Under the pieces are notes generated by a model that had not been told where the DNA came from, made no database searches, and saw only the letters and a list, made by a program, of their open reading frames with translations. Shown piece by piece: positions 1 to 11,124 of a stretch of 64,000 nucleotides of DNA (the stretch's first letter is position 1; each line of letters begins with the position of its first letter). The DNA comes from Symsagittifera roscoffensis (taxonomy: Eukaryota > Xenacoelomorpha > Acoela > Convolutidae), in assembly GCF_963678635.1 (NCBI RefSeq), contig NC_087067.1, forward strand, positions 39,516,379-39,580,378. Reading direction: 5' to 3'. A program made the position numbers and the translations under genes.

Positions 1-189
1 ACATAAAAAATATAAGGATTATAACCCATTTTTAATGGATTATAATCGATTATAATGGATTATATTGACAAAAAATGATAGGATTATGATCCTTTTTAAT
101 GCATTTTAATCGATTATTTTGTCATTTTACAGAGACTGACCATATTATGACAATATAATCAATTATGAACCATCTGCGCTCGGTTCGGG
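1..189. mobile_element. Right end of a TA-type MITE (AATCGATTATAATGG family), cut by the window edge
   Basis: The sequence repeats variants of TAATCGATTATAATGG and ends in a diverged terminal repeat, TGCGCTCGGTTCGGG. It matches the right end of the complete element at 40,032-41,171, including the shared stretch GACCATATTATGACAATATA and a second shared block around TTTTGTCATTTTA. It is in the same orientation as that element. The TA target dinucleotide expected after the end reads TC here, so this copy is old. Confidence 0.8.
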
Positions 190-1608
190 TCTTCTCTTAA
201 ACTTACAGTCCAGTTTTTATATTTTGAGAGAGTGGAATCTGTGTTGTTGTTGATTTTGTTGTTTGATAGAAGCAAACAGGAGTATTCATTTAACTCATAG
301 TTTTTCAATATATCTAGTTGGCAGTGTTTGATAAGTAAAACAAATCGAGGAATAATCTCAAGGTGCAACACGTTCTGTTGGCGAGTTGAGCCATTTAGCG
401 ACTTCAACCGGGTTGTCCCACAGGTTCACAATTTTTTGAGTGATCGATTGCGTTGAACAGCTTGAAGGGGCCATGCATGTCATTTCGAGTAACGTTAAAG
501 TAAAGTCACTTGTCTCGATTTTTTTAACCAACCTCCAATGCCAGCCATTAAGTCGTCGTGAAATGTTGAGAAGGCCGTTATAATTCGGAGCTACTTGTGG
601 AGCGTAAGAGCCTGACAATTTGGAAAATGTTAAAGTAACGTAGTTTTTGACCCAATTGGTCTTCACCTGACATGATATAAAAGTATGACTGCCTTTCTTT
701 GGCTGTATGAGCGGCTTGCCTCACAGCATGTCACAAAATAATAAGTCGATACTTATCAAAAAAGTTTTAAAACTGGTTATTTATTAAAACGACCAACATT
801 TATGCCAATCTTGTCCTTGAACAATATTTGTTCTGGTAAATTAATTATATTGTAATGAAATGAATTAATTGTCAATATTTTTAACACATATCTCTGCTGA
901 TCTGCACGTCTGTCGTATAAATCTGACAATACCTGTGCACTACTTTGTTCTGCTGCTCCTAAATTAAGCACTCACTACAGACTTAAATTGAACACCCGTA
1001 GGGGAGAAAAACTTCGCATTTTTTGACGCATTAGGTAAAAAAGAGGAAAATTTGAATTTTCTCTCTCCTACGGAAACTGGTCGCCCGGGTAGCGTAAAAC
1101 TCAAATAAACTCAATACGACTAGTTCCAGATACCTAACCTGCAAATACTAGTATACCTAGATCTATTGAAGGTTGACTGCAAATTAGAAATGGAAACAAG
1201 ATCAAAAAATACACTACAAAATTGCAAAACGTTAGATAAAATAGAATAAATTTGAGCTTAAACTACAACAAGATTATATCAAATTTTTTATAATTATCGG
1301 TTTTGGCTATGTTTAGTATTATAAAAACTTATCAGTCCCTAAAAACAAAACACACTTTGCGAACGAGGAAACTTGTTTGTTGAGAGCAAACAGAAAGCAT
1401 GATTTGGAATGGTGCATAGATCAAAAGCAAGAAACTAACTTTCATCACAGCTTCTGGGGTTTCGTAACTTTTTGTATATTACCCGTAGATAAATATTACT
1501 CAAAGATTTTTTCTTGGTAATTCATTTTCATGGAGATTCCGATTCTCAAAATTTCTCAAAATTGTAGTAGTTTTAAAATTATGTATACTATCCCGTACCC
1601 AGGGGATT
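190..1608. other. AT-rich intergenic stretch without recognisable gene
   Basis: Open frames here are short, lack splice-bounded coding character and resemble no family I know. I see no RNA gene or complete mobile element. Confidence 0.5.
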
Positions 1609-1800
1609 TTCTGTGCAAGATCTGAAATTCCTTCATTATTACACTAGCTGATTCTCATACCTGAAATTCGTCATTTCATATCTGAATAGGATTTTGAAAA
1701 TTTCAGAGCTGAAATTTGGACCTTAAATAGAAAATTTCAGATCTGAAATAATCTTGAAAAACAAAACTTCAGACCTGAAATTAGATCTGAAAAACCTTTT
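1609..1800. repeat. Cluster of palindromic TTTCAGATCTGAAA motifs
   Basis: At least six variants of ATTTCAGATCTGAAAT, a self-complementary 16-mer, occur in under 200 bases. The same motif clusters again at about 49,830-50,250. Two clusters this far apart suggest a dispersed repeat family with palindromic subrepeats, but I find no clear ends or target duplications. Confidence 0.5.
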
Positions 1801-1839
1801 GTTAAATTATAAATTATGCATTTCGAGTACACCTATAAA

Positions 1840-2405
1840 TTTTATTTTTTGATGTTTCTGCAATACACAATTATGTTTTTTTAACTAAATTTGTCTTTAA
1901 ATCATCGCAGTTTAATACTTCATTTTACTGTTTTTTTTTACCTCAACCGTACCCCCCCCCCCGTTTTCCTACAGCCAACCCCCTCCAGTTTACACAGCCC
2001 CCCACCAGCTTACACCCCCCCCCCCCCCCATTTACACCACCCCTTTACTTGGCTTGGGGGGTTGAGGTAAAAAGCTTGAGGGGCGAGGGAATGACGTTGA
2101 GACATCGCCTTTAGTAAAAGACATGGCAAAAACAATCGAATTTAGTTCTAAAAATGAAATGGATTATAATCAATTATAATGGAATTTTATTTCAAAAATA
2201 ATCTATTGTAATGGATTATCTGGGCAAAAAAATTCGATTTCAGTGACAAAGATAATGGACTATAATCGATTATAATGGATTATTATTTTTTCGAAAACAA
2301 TCGATTATAATGGCAATATAATCGATTTCGCGGTCTGAATTTTACATCTGTAATGGATTATAATGAATTATTTTTGTCTCGGGAATCCATTAAAATCGAT
2401 TAACA
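1840..2405 (-). mobile_element. Truncated inverted copy of the AATCGATTATAATGG MITE family
   Basis: Read on the minus strand this segment follows the complete element at 40,032-41,171: the block around TCCCGAGACAAAAATAATC, then ATCGATTATAATCC arrays, then a C/G-homopolymer minisatellite with AAACTGG spacers, then TTAAACTGCGATGA. The distal part and a clean terminal repeat are missing; near 2,400 only AACATGGGG recalls the CCATGGG part of the terminus. The homopolymer runs (1,950-2,060) belong to the element. Confidence 0.75.
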
Positions 2406-3445
2406 TGGGGTAATTACTTTGGCTATGTGTGACATTAGAAGACGCAGTATTTAAAATAGACATTTTAACCAATTTTATGGCGATGGAACAAAATTCAGTG
2501 TTTAAGAACAGTCTATTCGTTTATAATTAGTCCAAAATCATGTCAAAAATTTTGATGATGCAACTCAGTTGGTTGTAAGGTTTTCACGCAGAGGCGAAGC
2601 CCTCAAGCAAAAAAGCGACTAAAGATCGTGAGCTTCAAAAGGCATAAAAACGCAAATTTTGCATGTAATAATTTAAAATGTAATGAAGTAAAGGCAACCA
2701 CACACTTTATGCATGTATTCATTACATTGAAATATATAGAGCCATTTTTTGTAAAAACTAGCAAAATATTATGAGTTCGAATTTTCTGAAAAGAAAACTT
2801 CTGCTAATGAAAAATAAAACTTCTGTTATTATGAGTTTAACTGCTAATGCAGCCTCCTGATTCAGGCATATAAAGTGGCACTTGCGACTTAGGTTGGAAA
2901 AAAATTACAGTGTACTATCCATTTACACTCTGCTTCTGCAAGCAACATGCTAATCGACACGCATGCTAAAAGGCCAATCTCTCGTTTTATAAAAAAAATG
3001 CCTTTTTCGGAGAAGCAGAAATGAGAAGGTGTAAATTTCATCCCAATTAGGTCTCGGCAGGACGCTGAAAAATGTGCCAATAGTTCTCTTTGATTCTGAT
3101 TTTTCGGCATATTATTATCTGTTTAGTTCACAACTCCTTTCATAATTCATTATGATTTTTGAACTCAAGGGGCACTTGAAAATTTCTTACTGTTCTAATA
3201 TTCGCAGATGTTTTTTTATTTAAAGCAAATGAGCTCCAATTTGACAAAAACGTAAACATAATGAATGATTTAATAAGTCACTTGAAAAGCCTTTGAAATT
3301 CAACAGATCAAACTTGAGAGAAAAGGGAGTTATTTCGAGAAAAATCATTTGAACTCATTCTCCGAAAAAAAAGAATTGGTCGCAAACAATAACTATTCTT
3401 TCGCATAAGCTGAGCGAACAATCAAAGTTTTTTCGGAGCTGAAAA
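2406..3445. other. 5' flank of the DEG/ENaC gene, no gene seen
   Basis: AT-rich sequence with no recognised element. The promoter of the channel gene presumably lies here, but I see no convincing core promoter motif. Confidence 0.4.
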
Positions 3446-5782
3446 ATGGATAAAATGAAATTCCAAAGAGATGCAACGAAAGTATCAGACATTTCTGAGC
3501 CAGAAAAAATGGATTCTAAGAGCTCAACTTCTTTGAAAGCTCTTTGGTTCCAGACAACAAGTCACATGCTATCAGTCATATTACCCAATCTTCTTACGGG
3601 TTCTTGGATTCTAAATGTAGTTTGGAGTTTGATTTATTTTTTCTTTGTGGGTGTATTGATTTTCCAAACAACCGAAACTCTTAAGGACTATTTTTCACAC
3701 CCAGTCACAGTTGTAATAAGTTTGGAAACTTCCAATGATGAGGTAATATTCCCTACTGTCACTATCTGCAACAACAACATCTTACGTAAGTCTTACGTAA
3801 GACGTATTTCATACCTGCAAGATCTCGCATTCCTCGATGACCTTATTCAGGCAGCAATTGACGCTGAGTACGAATTCTTTGAAATTGATCAAGACATATG
3901 TGGTACGGGACTTTTTGAGTGCAGGAACCGAAAATGCATCCCAAACGCATGGGTGTGCAATGAAAGATCCGAATGTCACGACGGCTCGGACGAATCTCCG
4001 AACGTCGATTGCAGGAAGTTTCCGAAACGAGACACGAACCAAACGTGCACGACTGGATATGTTTTGTGTCCGAAAGAAACAACATGTGCAGAAAAATGTA
4101 ACGGAGTGAACGAATGTGTTATGGAGCGCGGGTACGACGAATCGGAAGCTCTAGGGTGCCCAGAGTCGTGCATTCGATCCTTGGAGGCCACCGAAACGAT
4201 CCAAGAACTCTCTTCAAAGAAGTTCCCAGATTCATATGTGAACAATTTAGAATGTATATACACTATCAACGCTGATATAGGCAATGTGATTGAAATTGAA
4301 CTAAAAAACTTTACGGTTGAATTCCAAATTTATTGCAGTTTTGACTACATGAAGATCCGAAACGGCGACGAGCGATCAAATTCGTGGTTCAAGCTGAACG
4401 GAGACACGAAAATGTGCGGAAAAATTGATGATAGAAATACTGTTTTGATCTCGAACTCAAATACAGTTATAATTTACTTCAACACTGATTCAATGGACGT
4501 AGAAACCGGTTGGCTATTGACATATAAAGCTTCGAATGCGAGTAATATCTCAAAACGATCACTAAGTGAAAACTCAAACGAAGAAATCTCGGAAGAGAGC
4601 CACGAAACTTCAACGAATGACTTGAAAGGCGGAGCTTCTTTTGATGGTATAAATTATCATGACTGGTACATGGCCTACATGACATCTGTAATGCCTGATT
4701 ACTCCGATTTCAGAGCATTAGTTCAATTCAAGCAAGCTGCAATCATCGGAAACGGACATCAAGCGCAGGACTTTATAGTGCAATGCGGTTTTGACGACCA
4801 ATATTGTAGCGCCGAAAACTTTAGGACACATCAGACTTCTGATTTTGGAAACTGTTTTAGTTTTAACTCCGTGGAAAGAAAACAAAACGAGATTCCATTA
4901 AGGACTAACAACACTGGAACCAAATTTGGTCTAAAGCTTTCGGTCTTTTTGGACAATGAGGAGTATTTAGGGATATCTGGACAATCGTTGGGGGCGACTT
5001 TATTCATTTCAAATCCTTACGAAAAGCCCCCAATGGATACCGAACCTATTCACTTAGCACCCGGACAGAAAACAACTGTTTCATTGAGCCAAGAAATCGT
5101 CACCCGACGGACGCAACCGTTCTCGGATTGTTCGCCATCTTGGCCGGATACTCTGAAACTGAGCAAAAATTACAGATCCATTGATTACTCGGTCGAACAT
5201 TGTCTGTACGTCTGTCTGCAAAACCAGATCGCATTGACATGCAACTGTTCGTTTTTAACCGATACGGCCTACAGCGATGATTTGGAAATCAGGAAAAAAG
5301 CGGCTCTGCATTGCGACGCTTGGAAAACTCCTCAAAAATTGTGCGTTGATTCAGTTAGCACTGCTTTTCAAGCAACGCGGGATTTGTGTAAGTGCACACA
5401 ACATTGTCGGAGACGAAACTTACTCGTTGATACTTCGTCATCCGATTGGCCCTCGGCAGCTTACGCTCCTTATTTAGCAACTATGTTGCAAAAGTTTCCC
5501 TCAATTGTCGTGAAAGAATTTGTCAGAAGAACCATCGCTCAGTCGAATGGAATCTCCAGCGACTTGAAGTCTATAATGCAAGAGAACTTTGCGAGAGTTG
5601 AGATCTATTTCAAGAGTCTGGATTTTTTGAAAATTGAGGAGACGCCAATGTACAACACGGCCATGCTATTCGGTACCTTGGGTGGAAATTTGGGACTGTG
5701 GCTCGGTTGGAGCATCATGACTCTTTTTGAACTGTTTCAATGGGTGTACGTTTGTATCAAGGTTGCTTTCGTTCGAAAGTAA
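3446..5782 (+). CDS. DEG/ENaC-family cation channel subunit with LDLa and CUB domains in the ectodomain
   Basis: This is a 778-residue intronless reading frame. It has the layout of a degenerin/epithelial sodium channel: a short cytosolic N-terminus, TM1 at about 53-73, FPTVTICN at 102-109, a large Cys-rich ectodomain, and TM2 near the C-terminus with GLWLGWS, where G754-W755-S756 fits the family's GxS selectivity filter. Between TM1 and the rest of the ASC ectodomain lie an LDLa repeat (152-189, with CHDGSDE acidic calcium site), a second weaker LDLa-like repeat (201-238) and a CUB domain (about 242-362: FPDSYVNN, YCSFDYMKI, a GW near its end). Typical members are 500-700 residues, so these modules explain the extra length. 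The start is the first in-frame ATG; the next Met codon is three codons on. Family predicts a trimeric, amiloride-sensitive sodium channel; ligand and gating are unknown. Confidence 0.94.
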   Translation: MDKMKFQRDATKVSDISEPEKMDSKSSTSLKALWFQTTSHMLSVILPNLLTGSWILNVVWSLIYFFFVGVLIFQTTETLKDYFSHPVTVVISLETSNDEVIFPTVTICNNNILRKSYVRRISYLQDLAFLDDLIQAAIDAEYEFFEIDQDICGTGLFECRNRKCIPNAWVCNERSECHDGSDESPNVDCRKFPKRDTNQTCTTGYVLCPKETTCAEKCNGVNECVMERGYDESEALGCPESCIRSLEATETIQELSSKKFPDSYVNNLECIYTINADIGNVIEIELKNFTVEFQIYCSFDYMKIRNGDERSNSWFKLNGDTKMCGKIDDRNTVLISNSNTVIIYFNTDSMDVETGWLLTYKASNASNISKRSLSENSNEEISEESHETSTNDLKGGASFDGINYHDWYMAYMTSVMPDYSDFRALVQFKQAAIIGNGHQAQDFIVQCGFDDQYCSAENFRTHQTSDFGNCFSFNSVERKQNEIPLRTNNTGTKFGLKLSVFLDNEEYLGISGQSLGATLFISNPYEKPPMDTEPIHLAPGQKTTVSLSQEIVTRRTQPFSDCSPSWPDTLKLSKNYRSIDYSVEHCLYVCLQNQIALTCNCSFLTDTAYSDDLEIRKKAALHCDAWKTPQKLCVDSVSTAFQATRDLCKCTQHCRRRNLLVDTSSSDWPSAAYAPYLATMLQKFPSIVVKEFVRRTIAQSNGISSDLKSIMQENFARVEIYFKSLDFLKIEETPMYNTAMLFGTLGGNLGLWLGWSIMTLFELFQWVYVCIKVAFVRK

Positions 5783-5895
5783 ATCGAAATCTTGAAAAAC
5801 TACGAATTTCTAAGTCTCAAAAATGTTTTAAAAAACCGCACTGTTATGTCAATTTGAAAGCGAAATGCTTAGTTTTACCGTTTATATTGCATGAT

Positions 5896-6282
5896 CAGGG
5901 TTGCAAAAACACGTTTCGAGTAAAAAAAACGTTTTAAACCTGTTTTAAACAAAAAAAAATAATGAAATTATAAGCTGTCTTTGTACCGTACTTTTCCAAG
6001 TTTAGTTCTCTTTTCATTTCATATCAAGTAGGATCGACTCCAATAAAGTCGGATACAAAAACGAAAGTAGCAAATGAATAATCCAGAATAGAAATACTTT
6101 ACCTTTTCTCCGATACCTAGTTCACGAAATCCATCGAGGAGATTTTTACATTTTAGTTAGTCGAAGCACACAAGAAAATCTGCCAATCAGGGGAAGTCGT
6201 TTTAAACACTAAATTAATCAATGTTTTGAACATTGCGTTAAACGTGTTTTAAACAAGACATGTTTTAAACTTTGCAACCCTG
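5896..6282. mobile_element. hAT-type MITE with 8-bp target site duplication
   Basis: The 387-bp element begins CAGGGTTGCAAA and ends TTTGCAACCCTG, perfect inverted termini of 12 bp, followed inward by imperfect GTTTTAAAC motifs on both sides. It is flanked by the identical octamer TGCATGAT at 5,888-5,895 and 6,283-6,290. An 8-bp duplication and CAGGG termini are typical of hAT elements. No transposase is encoded. It lies 113 bp after the channel stop codon, probably in the 3' UTR. Confidence 0.92.
6042..6047 (+). promoter_or_regulatory. Candidate polyadenylation signal AATAAA for the channel gene, inside the hAT MITE
   Basis: This is the first AATAAA downstream of the channel stop at 5,782; none occurs in the 113 bp before the MITE. 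If used, the element supplies the transcript end. Confidence 0.35.
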
Positions 6283-6290
6283 TGCATGAT

Positions 6291-8734
6291 TCAAACAAAA
6301 TTGCTAGCCAAATTCCATTCTAACTATATTTTCAATCAATTTTTTTACCCTGCATTTCGATATAAAGCTTGCCATTATAACCCCTCATTTTATACAAACT
6401 CTACTATGGCGGTGCTACAATACTAGTATCGATGGTTGTAATGGAAACAACCAAATAAAGTACAAAAAAAGCGTTGGAGATGATTTAGAGATGAAATCGA
6501 ACCGCAGAAAAAAAAATTTATCACTCTACTACTTAACACAGACACTTGCTTATTTCCCACAGATACAAAGCGCGCTTCGCTAACATGCCAGATGAAACTT
6601 AAGAAATAAGCTTTGATTTAACTAGAAAAATTTCAAATTTGTGTTCCTAATTGTCGAAAAATACTGGTTTAAATTTTTCGCTTTTCAGAATTAATTAGAT
6701 GAAGACTGACATTTTGTCAGTACAGGCTGGTCTTCAAGTTTCTTGCTAATGCAACTTTATAGTTATATTGGCTATTAATTACCACGTTTTCCTGCCTTTT
6801 TCACGTGATTGAATTTCCCCTTCTGGAAAAAAACTTTTCTGTATTTTCGAGATCTTTCTTCAATCAGTGTGGTCAAAAAATTATGTGCTACTTCCACAGC
6901 AGCCGGGTATCCTTCTTGGATGAGGGTATCTGTTTGGAAAAAAAGTGGATGATCTTACGATTACACTACTTTGCTAGCAAGCCTGCTAGTGTAACAAACC
7001 AAAGCTCAGCCAAAAAGTCCAGAAGCACGAAAAACAGTACTTGTACATCATATACTTAAAATAAGCTCAATGCAAATAGTGCAATTTAACGAAATTAAAA
7101 AAATGACATTGTCTTTATCTACAACAATGCACGTGTAATGCAGCCCGCTGATTGCGCAAAAAAAAGAATCACCCAGCTTTTTCCTTTCATAAAAAAACAT
7201 ATTAGGCTAATCTCCTAGCTTTTTTCTTTCATAATAAAATATAATAGGCTGAGGCTCTTTCATTTCAATGTTAAATGACTGAAACTTTTTCATAAAAACG
7301 AACCCAATTAAGTTTCTTATTCTTATTCCAAAAAAAAAACGTAATTAATATTAAAAACTGAAATCCAATCAAAAAAATTTTGCCATTTCCACCTGCAAAA
7401 TTGACATCTTTTTTTTTCAAATGTATTTGAGCTGAAAATAAAGAACCAGAAGACAAATCAAACCGCTGAAAATAGAATTGAGCGTGAAAAAACTTTACAA
7501 ATTTTCAGAAAGATAGCTAAACCGCTAAAAACATTGAATGGTTTGCTTTTTGTTCATTGCGCATTTACGTTTTTAAAAAGATTTGAATTGATTCGCGACT
7601 TTTTTGAAGAAAATACCTGGCAACGATTTGTAGAAAATCCTTTTTTGAAAAAATGAGTAGCGAATTGTTTCTTTTCTTTTCCAGAAAAAGCTCTGCTGCA
7701 ATTTACATACATTTAAAGACGCTTTGCGGTGATTTGTTCCTTTATGTAAATTCAAATAAGCTTTGCAGTGATTTGTTTCTTCTTATGGAAAAAATCTTCG
7801 CAGCAAAAAATTTGCTCTTTTGAAATTTTTTTGAAAAAAGTCATTGCTGCAATTTGTACGTTTTCATTTTATCTAAAAAAACTGTTTTGCAGTGATTTAT
7901 TCCTTTATATTTTAATTCGCTTTTAAAAATCTTAAATATTTTAATCTTCAAATATACTAACTCTTCTCTCTTTATTCAAAATTTAAGTCATTTCCATGTT
8001 TCATTCTGCCACAGAAGTCGCATTCGTTGTAAATGATTAAATTGGCCTGCCACATTGACACCCGGTACTCTCTTCATGAGAAAAATCGTGCTGACCTTTC
8101 ACAACAAAAATTATAAAATCAATCTTTCAAAGTTGTAATTTTCTTATGATACACTCATCTTTCTGGTTTAAAACTTTACCCTCAAAAAGCGACCTCAGAT
8201 ACTTTTTATCTTTTGAAAAAATAATTCTTTAGTTTTTTCAAAAATGTTCGAAACTTTTTAATCTCTTATGCAAGTTTTGATTGTCTTATTCTTATATTCT
8301 TCTAAATCGCTGAAAGCAAAATTGCCATCATTGTAACTCACAATTGTAACTGCAAAAACTCCCTTTCTCTCTGAGTTTTGGATAAAAATCACTTTTAATT
8401 TTCCAGTATCCTTGTATTCGTTTTCAATTTTAAGGTCATAATTTAAACTTCAAAGAAGGTGAATACCAGGGAGAAAGCAGCAAACCTAAAAACTCAAAAA
8501 ACTACTTCAAAATGTACTTCAAAAAATCAATTATAGTTTACTTTAGTGCAGCAAGTGCTGCACCGGGTCTCTAGTTAGCACTTTTAAAAGAAAAACATTT
8601 AATTAACATACAATTCAAACTAATAAAAAATCTAATTTTTGATATGAATATTTCATACACATATAAACAACAATTAATAAAACTTTTCAATAGCGACGCT
8701 AAGCTCCTTTTCCAAGCAAAATGGCACGCATAAA
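6291..8734. other. AT-rich intergenic stretch between convergent genes
   Basis: No gene recognised. At about 7,500-7,920 a degenerate repeat recurs with cores like TTTGCAGTGATTTGTTCCTTTAT and GCTGCAATTTG. Otherwise I see nothing. Confidence 0.4.
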
Positions 8735-8740
8735 TTTATT
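8735..8740 (-). promoter_or_regulatory. Candidate polyadenylation signal of ERO1
   Basis: AATAAA on the minus strand begins 15 nt past the ERO1 stop codon (8,756-8,758), which would give a very short 3' UTR. Other A-rich variants lie further on. Confidence 0.35.
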
Positions 8741-8755
8741 ACAGGCAAAACAAGT

Positions 8756-11124
8756 TTACAGTTCGGAATGCTTAAAACGAGCAGTTGCCAATTCTCTAAA
8801 TTCCTGAATATGCCAAATGCTTTCTGAAAGCTGGGCAAATGCGTTGAATAAGGCCACGATTTCCGTTCGGCTTAAAATTGGCGCAGTTCCATTTATTTTG
8901 GGTTCCCTTGTAATATCCGAAAACAAAATCTTCAAAGCAGTTCCCAGGCCTTGAACTTGTATCTTGCCCCAAAGTTTACATTTATCGCATCCAACGCAAT
9001 CCATGATTCTGGAAATATTTCTGAACTGCGTTTTGTACACTTCTTTCAAAGATTGCACTTCTTTATCGCGAAAAAGCGTCTGTTCGTCAAAATGCTTCGG
9101 AAACTTCACAACACTATCTAGCAATGACTTTATCAATGTTTTCGTTTCTGCGTCTGTTTCAATAACGTTCGTAAAGTACCTCAAATTAGACAAAACTGGC
9201 ACCGCTTTCAGTATGGCTTTCATTTCTACCAAATAAAGAAAATAAATATTCTTCAGCCTTTGTGGTCCTTCATTGTTACTCAAAGCGGGGTCAAATCTTT
9301 GTCTGAATTCTGTAAAATTGTGACCGAAGCTAAGTTCGCCAAAAGGCCCTTTCTGTAGATATTTAGCAGCCAAGTGAACGCTTATACTAGCATGCAACCC
9401 AGAAATTAGTCGATAGAAGACTCGCTTTTCAGTACAAACACCAGCCATCGTATATGAATTGAGAATCTCAGTAAACTTTTGAGTTTCGAGTTCCTTTAGA
9501 GAGTTAGACTTTGGAGTAGCTGGTTCAGTTTGTAAATGCAGTGATTCAGACTTGAAACAGTTTTCACCATAAATCGAATTCCACACTCGATGCGCACTTG
9601 ATCCAGCATACCCAGTGTACCTGTAACAAATTTAGTGTAATTTATGATCAACACAAACGTCCAACAAAGGATAAACGGTTACTGTGCAAGTAGCACAGAA
9701 TCTTCCGACTAAGTCTTGGCGTCGTTTTTTCTGCGTGGTGTGAGAAAAAAGGCAGTATGAAGAACAAGAGCTTCGGCATATTCGACAGTCATAGTAAAAT
9801 AAGCAAACTGGACAGCAAACTTTGTAGATGAATACTTGTGGACCTGATTTTGCATGGAAAAAAAAACTGGATAATTTATGGTGGGATCTGATTTTGCGTG
9901 GAAAAAACACACACCCAAATACAAAGTTCCTCCCCATTTTTTAAATTATCTCCAAACAACAAGCTTTACTCATTATGCTTTAAAAGGGGTGAGCACGGTG
10001 CCCGAAAAAAAGCTGACTGCGAAAACTGTTGTCTCAAATCATTGCTTCAAAATTTGTTTTTCAGAACAATGATGGAAAATAATCCCTGAATTTTTTCTAA
10101 CTATCCTGAATTTCAAAATAACAAACTACTTGATTCACTTTCTCTTATTCGTTTCCGGACACAAAAAATCATGCATGAGTAATATCATCTTAAACTAAAC
10201 TAACCTTTCTGGATTTAGAGTTAGGTCCACATAGTAAGCTTCGGGGTCCGTCTCATTCTCCAAGTAACAGAAGCTATCATTCAGCTCATCGTGACGCTCC
10301 CACACAACGAATTCTTTCAACATTTTTTCTGTTATTGTACCGTCAATACTACCCAATGCTTCTGCGTCATCAATGGCTTGTTTTTCTTTCTGTTTATCAG
10401 AGGGACACGGTGTCTCGCTTTTTGTACTTCTATCTGAGCTATCGTTTGGAATGCTATTGGCTCCATCATTATTTCCAGGATTCAAAAATTGAGGAGGGAG
10501 TTTATCGTCTGGACAAGTTTCAACGGCACAATCTCGCAGGACACAAGCACCATCGTCAGGCCAGAACTCGCATTTTTTATTTAGGTTGATTTTGAAGAAC
10601 TTGAAATAATCCCTAAGCATAACCGGTTTTTCTGGTATTAGGAACCCTCAACTATCGTCGATAAAAACCAAACGACAGCTGAACATTGTCACGTTTTTGA
10701 ACACTACCACTTGACCAGAGCCTTATGACGAAAACTATTTGATTTGAGTTCTTAATCGTTGACAAGAACGCAAAAAAATTACCACTTTCTTAGCAAGTAA
10801 TTGACTTTCTTAGCAAGTAATTGACTTTCATACTTTGTTGAACAAAAAACAGCTCACACTAAATAGTTTCAGAATTTACCTATATGTCAACTCGCGAAGA
10901 GCTGGATAGATAAGTCTAGAATTGTACGAGTCGATGCTTTCGACGTCACATCCACAGTCTCCTAGTCCTCCAGATACTTGACAGAGACAATCCTGGATTC
11001 CTAACCAGTCCTTTTCATCATCTGAAAAACTCTTTTTGGCGGGTTCAGCGAACCATGATACAGCAAAGCTTACGTGGCAAAGCAGAATCAGAACGCAGCT
11101 CCTTTTCAAATGCCAAGGCTCCAT
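8756..11124 (-). CDS. ero1: Endoplasmic reticulum oxidoreductin 1 (ERO1), three coding exons
   Basis: ERO1 is an ER flavoenzyme that reoxidises protein disulphide isomerase, passing electrons to oxygen. Exons are 11,124-10,880, 10,612-10,205 and 9,620-8,756; introns (267 and 584 nt) are GT-AG, and both junctions split an Arg codon as AG|G, keeping frame. The product is 505 residues, near the family's usual length. Residues 1-24 look like a signal peptide. Exon 1 holds the family's CLCQVSG...CGCDVE start; exon 2 holds the shuttle pair C110-x4-C115 (RDCAVETC); exon 3 holds EKRVFYRLISGLHASIS of the FAD-binding core and the active-site run CVGCDKC (426, 429, 432) before KLWGKIQVQGLGTALKILFS. All catalytic cysteines are present, so the gene should be functional. 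It converges on the channel gene upstream. Confidence 0.97.
10784..10823. repeat. Perfect 20-bp tandem duplication in ERO1 intron 1
   Basis: ACTTTCTTAGCAAGTAATTG occurs twice without a gap, inside the first intron and clear of both splice sites. It looks like replication slippage. Confidence 0.9.
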
